A stretch of DNA of 64,000 nt from Streptomyces cyaneus. Lineage in GTDB: Bacteria; Actinomycetota; Actinomycetes; Streptomycetales; Streptomycetaceae. The position numbers and the translations under genes are program-made. Below are positions 1 to 7,778 of the stretch, piece by piece. The DNA lies in assembly GCF_004028635.1 (NCBI RefSeq), contig NZ_RQJW01000007.1, positions 124,001 through 188,000 of the forward strand, read 5' to 3'. How positions within the stretch are numbered: the stretch's first letter is position 1; every line of letters begins with the position of its first letter. The notes under the pieces were generated by a model. The model searched no databases. It saw nothing but the letters and a program-made list of their open reading frames with translations, and was not told where the DNA came from.

Positions 1-848
1 GAGTAGGCGCCGGTGGTGTCCAGGGCGACGGTGGCCGCCGGCCGTCCGCAGACCGCGTGCAGGTCGGCCCGTAGCGTGTCCTGCCCGTGGGAGGCGTGCG
101 GCAGCGACAGCCAGGCGACCCGGTGCAGCGGGTGGGCCGTCCTGTCCGGTTCCGGAGTGACCGTTGCCGCCAACCGGTCCAACAGCAGGCAGTCCGTCAC
201 CGTCGCGGCGAGCGCTCCGACGTGGGACAGGCTGTCGCCGCGCGGCCCGTAGGCCCAGCGCTCCCAGGTCGGTTTGAACCCGACGACCCCGCACCATGCG
301 GCAGGGATGCGCACCGAGCCGGCACCGTCCGTCCCGATCGCGATCGGCCCCAGACCCGTGGCCACCGCGACAGCGGCTCCGCCGCTCGATCCACCGCTGC
401 TGCGGTCCGGGCAGCGCGGGTTCACACTGGCCGGGCCGCAGGCACCGACGGTGCTGGCCGACCAGCCGTCCTCGGACGTGCGGGTCTTGCCCAGGATCAC
501 CGCCCCGGCCCGGCGCACCACCTCGACCACGGGCGAGTCCGTCGCCGCCGCCGGGGCGTCCCCTGCGCGCCCACGACCGGTCGGCAGTCCCGCCACGTCG
601 AGCAGGTCCTTGACCGAGACCGGCACCCCGCACAGCGGCGGGGGCACCCTTGCGCTGCGGTAAGCCAGGTCCGCACGCCGGGCCGCGGCCATCGCCGAGT
701 CCCGGTCGACGGACACGAAGGCGGACCCCTCCGGGGTCCCCTCGGTGATCCGGTCGAGCAGCTCGGCGACATGGCTCGACGGCAGCAACGCGCCCTCGGC
801 GTACTGCCCGGTGAGACTCCGCGCCGAGTACCCGGGCCCGCTACGCAT
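1..848 (-). CDS. Amidase-signature family hydrolase (C-terminus beyond window)
   Basis: The first 282 codons are present; the gene runs off the left edge, which is why no stop is seen. It hydrolyses C-N bonds of amides or carbamoyl compounds. The full Ser-cisSer-Lys catalytic set is visible: VSVKD with Lys80, the SSGGSSGGAA loop with the cis-Ser near 155, and TDGAGSVRIPA with nucleophile Ser178. The ATG at 848 overlaps the stop of the upstream gene (TAG at 843-841) by eight bases, so the two are translationally coupled. As the last visible gene of the minus-strand cluster operon it may trim or deprotect the product, or hydrolyse a primary amide; that role is inference. Family assignment is secure, substrate unknown. 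Confidence 0.9.
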   Translation of the reverse strand, partial: MRSGPGYSARSLTGQYAEGALLPSSHVAELLDRITEGTPEGSAFVSVDRDSAMAAARRADLAYRSARVPPPLCGVPVSVKDLLDVAGLPTGRGRAGDAPAAATDSPVVEVVRRAGAVILGKTRTSEDGWSASTVGACGPASVNPRCPDRSSGGSSGGAAVAVATGLGPIAIGTDGAGSVRIPAAWCGVVGFKPTWERWAYGPRGDSLSHVGALAATVTDCLLLDRLAATVTPEPDRTAHPLHRVAWLSLPHASHGQDTLRADLHAVCGRPAATVALDTTGAY

Positions 849-2508
849 AGGTGCTCCGGAACCAGGCGTTGTCGAACTCGGTGACCTTGTCCCGGCACAC
901 GCGGTACATCTCCTCGTGGAACACCCGCAGGACCTGGCCGAAGGCAACGGCGGTCGCCAGATCCGCCGCGGTGAACGGGACGCCACCGGCCCGCATCAGA
1001 CGCAGGTCGTACAGACCGGGGAAGGTCCGGCCGTCCAGGGCCACCTGCAGCGGCACCCGCATCGCATGGCGCACGCCGAACCGCACGTGCCCGGTGTGGT
1101 GCCATTCGGAGTGGTGGGTGAGGTCGGGCATGGTCGGCGCGAAGAACCAGTCGTCGCGCCGGGGATCGTCGGTCTGCCCGAGCACGTGTGGGAGGTAGTG
1201 CCAGCTGTTGAAGCGCATGCGGGCGCTGTAGGCGGCGAGGATCTTGTCGAGTGACGGTTCCCCGCCGCGGTGCTGGTTCGCGAAGGATCCGCTGGGGACG
1301 ACGCAGCAGTAGAAGTCGGTGGTGCTCAGGGTGAGCGCGTGCCGCTCCGGCTCGGAGTCGTCCACGAAGAAGAGCTCCCGCGGCCCGCGGGCCATGGTCA
1401 CATCGGAGCCGGTGGCTGCGGCGAGGTCCTGGAGCAGGTCGCGGAGGATCTCCGCGCGGACGGCCGGACGCTTGCCGACGGCGGCGTCCTGAACCTGGTG
1501 CGCGGCCTCGCGGCCCATGTCGGCCAGGGTCGGCGCCTGCGCCGACCACCTGGACCACCGGTACTGCGGCCGGGCCAGCAGCCGGGCGTCCGGTACGGCC
1601 GGCAGCGACCGCTCCCGCTTGTTCAGGCTCACCCCGTGGATCTCACGGTAGAAGACCGTGCCCTGCCCGAGCAGCTCCGCCCGGCGCTCGGCGAGGCGCG
1701 CGGCCAGGGCCATGAGCGCTTCCGGCTCCGGCGGGCCCCCCGCTGCCACCACCTGCACTCCATACCGCTGCGCGTGTCCCCGCAGAAACTCGCTCAGCCA
1801 GCGCAGGTCGAGGTGGCAGCCGTTGGCCTCCTCCAGCCGGGACGGCGGGCCGCTGGTGATCAGTACCCAGCACGCCGTCACGAAGGCGGCCTCCTCGCCG
1901 CTCCACGTGCCGACCGGTTGGCTGCGCAGCCGGGCCAGCGTGTCGGCAGGGGCACCGGCCGACACCAGGCGGCCCGGGAGGTTGCCCCGGCCCAGGTTGG
2001 TGAAGCAGGCATCGCCCACGTGCAGTTGGACCGGCGCCATGTGCGGCAACAGGTACGCCAGGCGGTCCAGACACTCGTCGACCGCCTCGCCGGCCTGGGC
2101 GGCCAGCCAGTCCCGCAGCCGCAGCCGCTCGGCCTCGGCCGTGCGCCGTTCCACAGCCCAGCGGCGTACCGCTTGGTCCAGCTCGGCGGCAGCGGCGCCA
2201 CCGAGGACGCGTACCAACGGCTCGGAGCCGTCCGGCGCCTGGACCGCCCAGACCTGCCCGGTCCGGCTCAGCCCGACGGGCATGCCTTCGGCCTGCTCCG
2301 TGGCGGCGACCGCCCGGCAGGGCAGCGCGGCGACGCGCCGCAGCAGCTCGCGCGACTCCCCTGGCAGCCGGTCCAGGCCCTGATCGAGAGGGATGCGACT
2401 GTCCATCGACAGCAGCACCCCGGTCACCGCCGCGACTTCGGGAGCTGCGGCCAGGGCGGTTGCCGCGACGTGGCGCAGCAGACCGTCCCACCCCTCACTG
2501 CCGATCAT
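841..2508 (-). CDS. Unknown 555-aa cluster protein with His-rich C-terminal segment
   Basis: I do not recognise the family. The protein is soluble, with no signal peptide or membrane helix. The N-terminal 150 residues are Ala/Leu/Arg-rich and helical-looking. The C-terminal third is more conserved in appearance, with aromatic residues and a dense histidine group at residues 462-481 (H465, H466, H470, H471, H474, H481) followed by HEEMYR near 531, which could bind metal. The start ATG at 2508 overlaps the stop of the VOC gene (ATGA type), and the stop overlaps the amidase start, so it sits inside a tightly coupled operon and very probably acts on the same substrate. An enzyme or an acyl-acceptor scaffold are both possible. 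Confidence 0.85.
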   Translation of the reverse strand: MIGSEGWDGLLRHVAATALAAAPEVAAVTGVLLSMDSRIPLDQGLDRLPGESRELLRRVAALPCRAVAATEQAEGMPVGLSRTGQVWAVQAPDGSEPLVRVLGGAAAAELDQAVRRWAVERRTAEAERLRLRDWLAAQAGEAVDECLDRLAYLLPHMAPVQLHVGDACFTNLGRGNLPGRLVSAGAPADTLARLRSQPVGTWSGEEAAFVTACWVLITSGPPSRLEEANGCHLDLRWLSEFLRGHAQRYGVQVVAAGGPPEPEALMALAARLAERRAELLGQGTVFYREIHGVSLNKRERSLPAVPDARLLARPQYRWSRWSAQAPTLADMGREAAHQVQDAAVGKRPAVRAEILRDLLQDLAAATGSDVTMARGPRELFFVDDSEPERHALTLSTTDFYCCVVPSGSFANQHRGGEPSLDKILAAYSARMRFNSWHYLPHVLGQTDDPRRDDWFFAPTMPDLTHHSEWHHTGHVRFGVRHAMRVPLQVALDGRTFPGLYDLRLMRAGGVPFTAADLATAVAFGQVLRVFHEEMYRVCRDKVTEFDNAWFRSTYA

Positions 2509-3386
2509 CGCGGTACCCCGTCGGGTAGCTGGTTGCGCAGTGGCCGGGGTCCGGTGCCGCCGCCCGGGACCAAGGCGTGGTCACGCCGCCCGACCAGCTG
2601 CAGGACCGATATCTCCGAACGGATCTCGTCGGTGCGGAAGCCGAGGCGGTGAACGCCTGGGCCACCGTTGCGCTCCAGGAACTCGTCGGATTCGTTCGGC
2701 CGGCCGTCCCGGTGGGCGGACGCGGTGAGCGTCACGGAGGGACCCGCCGGGCCGATGCGCAGCACCACCGAGTCGGCCGCATCGCCGGTCCGGCCGGGCA
2801 GTTCGGCGGGAAGCCGGGTAAAGCCCAGGGCGTCCTCGCAGAAGGCGGCGTAGTCGGCGAGACCGTGCGCGGTCAGCAGGATGTCCAAGTGGTCCAGGCG
2901 CAGGGCCCGCCCGGTCGGCTCGGCCGGGGAGTCCGGTACGGCCGGGGAGTCCGGTACGGCCTCCGTGGCCGGGGCTCCATCCGTGGTGATCCACTGCCGG
3001 CCCGACGGCCAAGCCGGCCCGCCCTGCGCAGCGGTCGGCACCAGCGTGTGCCAGACGCCGCCGAAGCCGGACACCATCCAGCCGCCCCTCGGCGCGGCCC
3101 AGGTCCTCGCCCCGGCCGCCCGGGCCGCCTCGACCGTCGCCGCGACGTCGGCGCAGCTCAGGGCGATGTCGAAGACACCGTCCCCGTGATCGGAGACGAA
3201 CCTGCGGGTACCCCAGCCCGAGGTGACGACCAAGAGGACCTCACCCTGCCGCAGCAGTACCGAGCTCCGATCCGCTTGGACGCTGTCCGCGACCCGGGCG
3301 AATCCGAGATCGGCCACCAGGCGGTCCACCACCGCGACCTTGTCCAGCACGAACAGCTCGACATAGGCGATGTCCTGCACAGTCAT
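2505..3386 (-). CDS. HPPD/hydroxymandelate-synthase-like VOC protein, shortened
   Basis: Two tandem vicinal-oxygen-chelate modules resemble 4-hydroxyphenylpyruvate dioxygenase and hydroxymandelate synthase. The first module covers residues 1-110. The second begins at LRLDHLDILL, supplying the first metal His, and continues to GGPGVHRLGF, supplying the second. The protein is 293 residues, against about 350-380 for the family, and ends about 37 residues after the second His, before the place where the third ligand (a Glu in a C-terminal strand) should be. It is therefore either a truncated, non-canonical or regulatory member. Starts 11 bp after the antiporter stop; ends in an ATGA overlap with the next gene. 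A repeated VPDSPAVPDSPAEP linker joins the modules. Confidence 0.8.
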   Translation of the reverse strand: MTVQDIAYVELFVLDKVAVVDRLVADLGFARVADSVQADRSSVLLRQGEVLLVVTSGWGTRRFVSDHGDGVFDIALSCADVAATVEAARAAGARTWAAPRGGWMVSGFGGVWHTLVPTAAQGGPAWPSGRQWITTDGAPATEAVPDSPAVPDSPAEPTGRALRLDHLDILLTAHGLADYAAFCEDALGFTRLPAELPGRTGDAADSVVLRIGPAGPSVTLTASAHRDGRPNESDEFLERNGGPGVHRLGFRTDEIRSEISVLQLVGRRDHALVPGGGTGPRPLRNQLPDGVPR

Positions 3387-3397
3387 GCCAAGCCTCC

Positions 3398-4720
3398 TCA
3401 GGCGGACTGAGTCGCGAACTCACGTTCACGCTCGATCTCGGTGGAGGTCAGCGGCATGCGTGCGGCGGTCCGTCGCAGGATGGGCGGGGCCATCACCGAC
3501 GTGACGACCGCCACCAGCACGACGATGGTGTAAGACCCGCTGGTCAGCACCCCGATGCGCAGGCCGACGGAGGCGAGCACGATCTCCACCACGCCACGGG
3601 CGTTGAGGCCTGCGCCGATGGCGAGCGCCTCGTTGCCCGACAGTCGTCCGACCCGCGCGCCGAGGTAGCCGCCGACGAACTTCGCCCCGATGGCGACGGC
3701 GAGGGTGGCCAGCCCGGCGAGCAGGATCTTCGGACTCTCGAGCGCGGACAGGTCCACCTGGAGCCCGGCGGTGGCCAGGAAGATCGGGGCGAGGACCGCC
3801 ATCACGAAGGGCCGCATGGTGTCCAGCGTTCGGCGCCCGGCCTTGCCCAACGAGCCGATCACGATGCCACACAGGAAGGCGCCCAGAATCGGTTCCATGC
3901 CCAGTGCATGGGTACCGGCCGCGGACAGGATGATCAGCACGATCGCGACCGAGAGGCCGACCTGGGTACCTGCCGGCCCGCCGGACCGCTCGGCCCATCC
4001 CATCAGCCGCGCGATGAGCGGACGGGCCAGGAACGCCGCGAAGGCCAGCACGATCACCAGGTAGCCGACGGACTCGAGAACCACCCCCGAGTGGAGACCG
4101 TAGGTGGCCATGGCCGACACGATCGACAGCAGCATCCAGCCGATGATGTCGCTCACCGCCGCCGAACCGATGATGATCTGACCGACGTTCCGGTGCAGCA
4201 GTCCCATGTCCAGCAACGTCTTGGCGATCACCGGGAGCGCGCTCACCGCCACCGCCACCCCGATGAACAGCGCGAAGGTGAGCCGGTTGCCCGGATCGCC
4301 CATCAATTGCGTGGGCAGCACGAAGCCGAGCCCACAGCCCAGAAACAGCGGCAGCAGCACTGTGCCCGCGCTGACCGAGGCGATCACCCGACGCTTGCGC
4401 TTGAGCAGGCCCAGGTCGATGTGCGCGCCAGTGATCGCCACCAGCAGCAGCACGCCGAACTGCGACACGGCGCTGAGCAGGTGCATCTGCTCGGGATCGT
4501 GGGGCAGCAACCAGTTGGACAGGCCCGGTAGCCAGTTGCCCAGCAGCGAGGGCCCAAGCACGACTCCGGCGGTCAGCTCCCCGACGACCGGCGGCAGTTT
4601 CACTCGCACGGCGAGGCGGCCGAGGACGATCGCGGTGGCAAGCAGCAGACCCGCCTGCAGCAGGAAGATCAGGATCTGGTGGTGGGTGAGACCAGGCACT
4701 GGTCCCGTGGCCAGCGTCAT
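3398..4720 (-). CDS. CPA2-type monovalent cation/proton antiporter
   Basis: An integral membrane protein of 440 residues with about 12-13 hydrophobic helices and the typical opening of Kef/NapA-like exchangers (helix 1, then LPPVVGELTAGVVLGPSLLG). The transport-site segment in the middle reads SAALPVIAKTLLDMG-like and AVSDIIGWML, the latter holding the conserved membrane Asp. There is no C-terminal RCK/TrkA-N domain. It exchanges Na+ or K+ for H+; the exact ion cannot be read from sequence. Such antiporters recur in Streptomyces clusters next to exporters and may give self-protection or pH/ion balance during export. Starts 24 bp after a small upstream ORF. Confidence 0.9.
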   Translation of the reverse strand: MTLATGPVPGLTHHQILIFLLQAGLLLATAIVLGRLAVRVKLPPVVGELTAGVVLGPSLLGNWLPGLSNWLLPHDPEQMHLLSAVSQFGVLLLVAITGAHIDLGLLKRKRRVIASVSAGTVLLPLFLGCGLGFVLPTQLMGDPGNRLTFALFIGVAVAVSALPVIAKTLLDMGLLHRNVGQIIIGSAAVSDIIGWMLLSIVSAMATYGLHSGVVLESVGYLVIVLAFAAFLARPLIARLMGWAERSGGPAGTQVGLSVAIVLIILSAAGTHALGMEPILGAFLCGIVIGSLGKAGRRTLDTMRPFVMAVLAPIFLATAGLQVDLSALESPKILLAGLATLAVAIGAKFVGGYLGARVGRLSGNEALAIGAGLNARGVVEIVLASVGLRIGVLTSGSYTIVVLVAVVTSVMAPPILRRTAARMPLTSTEIEREREFATQSA

Positions 4721-4744
4721 TGCGTTCCTTTCGGGTAGACCGCG

Positions 4745-4963
4745 CTACGGCGTGGTCACGGTGCAGGGGGTGGCGTCCTTCGTGGCCCGCAGCGCGCGAC
4801 GAGCGGCAGGGACGAGCTGCCTGGTGCCGCCGGCCGGCCTGGGCCCGATCCGGATCAGGACCGATCCCTGCGCCGTCAGCAGCACCTCGGTGTGGCCGGC
4901 ATCCGTCACCATCCCCGGGCGTCCAGGACGGCGGGCGACGGCACTCAGCGCTGCCGAGGCCAC
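4745..4963 (-). CDS. Small hypothetical protein between MFS and antiporter genes
   Basis: A GTG-started 72-residue ORF that begins 8 bp after the MFS stop and ends 24 bp before the antiporter start, filling the gap almost exactly. Third codon positions are about 85% G/C, as in neighbouring real genes. The translation has a beta-strand-like core (TEVLLTAQGSVLIRIGPRP) and a basic end, with no signal peptide or helix spanning the membrane. I cannot name a family. Operon position and codon bias are the only support. Confidence 0.55.
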   Translation of the reverse strand: MASAALSAVARRPGRPGMVTDAGHTEVLLTAQGSVLIRIGPRPAGGTRQLVPAARRALRATKDATPCTVTTP

Positions 4964-4970
4964 CGGGACC

Positions 4971-6239
4971 TCAGGAGCCGAGTGGCTCCGGGATCCCCTT
5001 CGCCTCCTCGGACTCGGCCGGCCGCTGCTGCCGCTCCAGCAGAGCCACCATGGGGCGCACCAGGAGTGAGGCGAGCAGGAAGAAGGCCGCCAGACCCAGC
5101 CAGCCGACCCGGCCGGTGCCGATCACCACGGTGGTGAGCAGGCTCGGCCCGATGATGCCCTCGCTCGTGGAGCCGAGGTTGAAAACCGAGAGATAGGTGG
5201 CTTTCTGGCCCTCGGGAGCGAACAGGTACGACAGCTGCCAGCCGCCGACGGACTGCCACAGCTCGCCGAAGGTGAGCAGCACCAGACCGATCAGCAGCAC
5301 CGTGAGTGCCACCGCCGCGCTCGTACCCTGGGCGTACGCGAAGGCCACGCTGCACGCGGCGAGCGCCAGACCACCGCGGCGCAGCGCCCGGCCGGCCCCC
5401 TTGGCGTCGTCGGCCCCTCTGGAGAAAGGGACTTGCAGCACCACGGCCAGCACGGTGTTGATGAACACCAGGATCGGCACCGCTGCGGTGGGGGCCTCGG
5501 TGGCCGTCACCGTCCACAGCGGGATGCCGACCGAGAGGATCGTCATGTGCAGGCAGAGCGTGCCGTTCAAGGTGCTCAGCGCGACGTAACGCCAGTCGCG
5601 GAAACCCTTGATGGCACTGAACACGCTGCCGGAGGCACGGGCGGCCGTGCTGCGGGGCAACTTCAGCCGCATCAGCAGGCAGGCCGAGACGGAGAAGGCC
5701 AGGGCGTTGCCGAGAACCAGCAGCCGGAAGGCCGAAGGGTTGGACGCCGACAGCAGTGGGGCGGCGAGCAGGGCGCCCAGCGAGAACCCGACGTTGCGGA
5801 CCGTGCGGATGATCGCCATGGCCCGGAGCCGGTCCTGGGGACTGGTGGTCTCGGCGACCACCGCCTGGTTCAGGGGCGGGGTCGACCCTTCGGCCACCGC
5901 CATGCACGAGGCGACCACCGTGAAGCCGATCGGGTCGCTCACGAAGCAGAGCCCGATGAAACAGCAGGCACGCCAGAGCTGAGTGCCGATCAGGGCTCGC
6001 AGCGAGCCGAACCGGTCGGCGAGGGCGCCGACCGGCACCGTGGCCAGGAAGCCGAACACTGCCGCGGTGGCGAGCCCGAGGCCGATCTGAGAGTTGCTCA
6101 GGCCGACGTAGCGGATGAAGAAGACCGTGGAGCCCGCAAGGAAGAGACCGGTGCCGATCGAGCTGATCAGAGCCGTGAGCGCAAAGGTCCGCGCGGCGGG
6201 GGTGGACGGCACGTAGTCCTTGAACGAGGGCAGCTTCAC
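4971..6239 (-). CDS. MFS-type exporter
   Basis: A 422-residue major facilitator with about 12 hydrophobic helices and the loop 2-3 signature GALADRFGSLRAL. The GTG at 6239 is preferred over the upstream in-frame ATG at 6272, because it is preceded by GGAGGAACGGC and forms a GTGA overlap with the stop of the ATP-grasp gene. Its place between biosynthetic ligase and antiporter suggests that it exports the cluster product and gives self-resistance (inference). Confidence 0.9.
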   Translation of the reverse strand: MKLPSFKDYVPSTPAARTFALTALISSIGTGLFLAGSTVFFIRYVGLSNSQIGLGLATAAVFGFLATVPVGALADRFGSLRALIGTQLWRACCFIGLCFVSDPIGFTVVASCMAVAEGSTPPLNQAVVAETTSPQDRLRAMAIIRTVRNVGFSLGALLAAPLLSASNPSAFRLLVLGNALAFSVSACLLMRLKLPRSTAARASGSVFSAIKGFRDWRYVALSTLNGTLCLHMTILSVGIPLWTVTATEAPTAAVPILVFINTVLAVVLQVPFSRGADDAKGAGRALRRGGLALAACSVAFAYAQGTSAAVALTVLLIGLVLLTFGELWQSVGGWQLSYLFAPEGQKATYLSVFNLGSTSEGIIGPSLLTTVVIGTGRVGWLGLAAFFLLASLLVRPMVALLERQQRPAESEEAKGIPEPLGS

Positions 6240-7516
6240 CGCCGTTCCTCCTCTGCGGCACCATCCGTGCACACCACGGCGATCCGCCCCGCGACGTCCT
6301 CGGCGTTGGCGGCCGCGTCGGGGCCGTCCGCGCCCGTGGCGATCACATGACCGGCCCGTTCCCAGGAGCTGGTCGTCGGCCGGACCGTGTCCCCGGGCGC
6401 GACGCCGACGTGCACTGAATGCACGCCCTTGGCAGCTCGCGCCTTCTCCTCGCCCAGGACCTCGGCCACCACACCGGGAGGCGAGCTCAGGAAGCGGATT
6501 GCGGCGCCCCCCAGCGGGTCGCGCGGCCCGACTGGACCGCCGCCCTCCAGGATGCCGAGCAGGTCGTCGGCCAGGGAGCCGCCGTAGGCGAGGTCGATCA
6601 GCTGCGGGATGTTGTCACCAGGGAGCCGGGCCGCGCACTCGACCAGGTACGGGCCGCCGTCGCCGAGGATCCACTCGGCGTGCAGCACGCCGTTGCGGAA
6701 GCCGGCTGCCTCGGCCAGCAGCCGGACGGCCCGGTACAGCGCCTCCTCGGTGGCGGCGGGAAGCCCGGCCGGGACGGTGTGGGCCAGTTCGACGGGGTAA
6801 CGGGACTGCAGCACGGTCTTGGCCGTGATGTTGCGGAAGCCGACCACACCCTGGTGGACCAGGACCTCGACGCTGACCTCAGGACCGTACAGACGCTGCT
6901 CAACCAGGTAGCGGTCGGCGTCGGCGTACCGGGCGCGCTGCCGGGTGTCCCTGGCCCCGGCGGTGTGCGACCACAGCGCGTGAACGTCGTCATCGGGCTC
7001 CAGAAGCTGGACGCCGAGGCTGGCCTGACTGTTGCCCGGCTTGATGACACAGGCCCGCCCGTGCACGGAGCGGAACCGCTCGACCTCGTCCGGCCCGCTG
7101 ACCTCGGCCCAGGCAGGCTGGGCGATGCCGGCCGCACCGGCCACAGCGCGCAGCCGCGCCTTGTCGCGGAACACCCGCGCGGCGGCGAGCCCGGCTCCGG
7201 GCACGCCCCAGGCGTCGGCGAGCGCGGCGGCCGAGACCACCCCGTACTCGACACCGGGCATCACCGCCTGCACACGCGGCGGACGCTGCACGGCGGCCAC
7301 GACTCGCTCGGGGTGCTCCTCGTCTTGGGTCGGGGCCTCCAACAGAGCCGCCACGCAACGGAACTTGGCGGCCTGCTCGTGGGCTCGCCGAGCCTCGATG
7401 ACGCTCGATTCCTCCAGGATCAGCACGGACCGTTCCGGGAGGCGTTCCTCCAGGTCGGAGAGGCTCCCGACGCTGAAGCCTACGAGGACGTGGGTGATGG
7501 AGTCGCTCAGGGACAT
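6236..7516 (-). CDS. ATP-grasp amide ligase 1
   Basis: A 426-residue stand-alone ATP-grasp protein of the carboxylate-amine ligase type (BacD/carnosine-synthase-like). Visible elements in order: a Rossmann-like N-terminal domain, the central nucleotide-binding strand CVIKPGNSQASLGVQ (Lys near 173), the hinge LVEQRLYGPEVSVEVLV, and the metal-binding ECAARLPGDNIPQ segment near residue 310. It activates a carboxylate as acyl phosphate and couples it to an amine. Overlaps the MFS start by a GTGA. There are 262 bp between its start and the radical-SAM gene. With two further ATP-grasp genes on the other strand, it implies that at least two or three peptide or amide bonds are made without an NRPS. 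Confidence 0.9.
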   Translation of the reverse strand: MSLSDSITHVLVGFSVGSLSDLEERLPERSVLILEESSVIEARRAHEQAAKFRCVAALLEAPTQDEEHPERVVAAVQRPPRVQAVMPGVEYGVVSAAALADAWGVPGAGLAAARVFRDKARLRAVAGAAGIAQPAWAEVSGPDEVERFRSVHGRACVIKPGNSQASLGVQLLEPDDDVHALWSHTAGARDTRQRARYADADRYLVEQRLYGPEVSVEVLVHQGVVGFRNITAKTVLQSRYPVELAHTVPAGLPAATEEALYRAVRLLAEAAGFRNGVLHAEWILGDGGPYLVECAARLPGDNIPQLIDLAYGGSLADDLLGILEGGGPVGPRDPLGGAAIRFLSSPPGVVAEVLGEEKARAAKGVHSVHVGVAPGDTVRPTTSSWERAGHVIATGADGPDAAANAEDVAGRIAVVCTDGAAEEERR

Positions 7517-7778
7517 CGAAGGTGCCTTGTCGCAGAGGGTTGGATAGCTGAGATGAGCAGCTCAGGACGTATGGGCTGGAAGGCCATATCGGCCCGACGA
7601 AAACCTGGCGTACTGGGGAATCCGGAACGTCTCGGGGTTCCACCGGCTTCAGCTCGGGGCGTCTCAGCGATGGGAACCGCGGATGCAAGGCACCGAAGTC
7701 GTACGCCCAGGCGGCCGGCATCCGGGGCGCGCAGGCGTCCGCGTCCTTGAGCGGTCGGGCTTCAGGGGAGCGATGCCC
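7517..7778 (-). other. Intergenic gap inside the cluster operon
   Basis: 262 bp between the aminomutase stop and ligase 1. No convincing ORF is seen on either strand. Near the ligase start is GGCACCTTCG (7517-7526 read on the minus strand), a ten-base element that recurs in the hairpin arm at 9363-9375 and again at about 13919. The gap could carry a second promoter for the ligase-MFS-antiporter segment. Confidence 0.4.

Noticed and set aside
497-1558. 353-codon minus-strand frame overlapping the amidase and the 555-aa gene
   Set aside because: Arg/Pro-rich shadow; both real genes lie in other frames with motifs and coupled ends.
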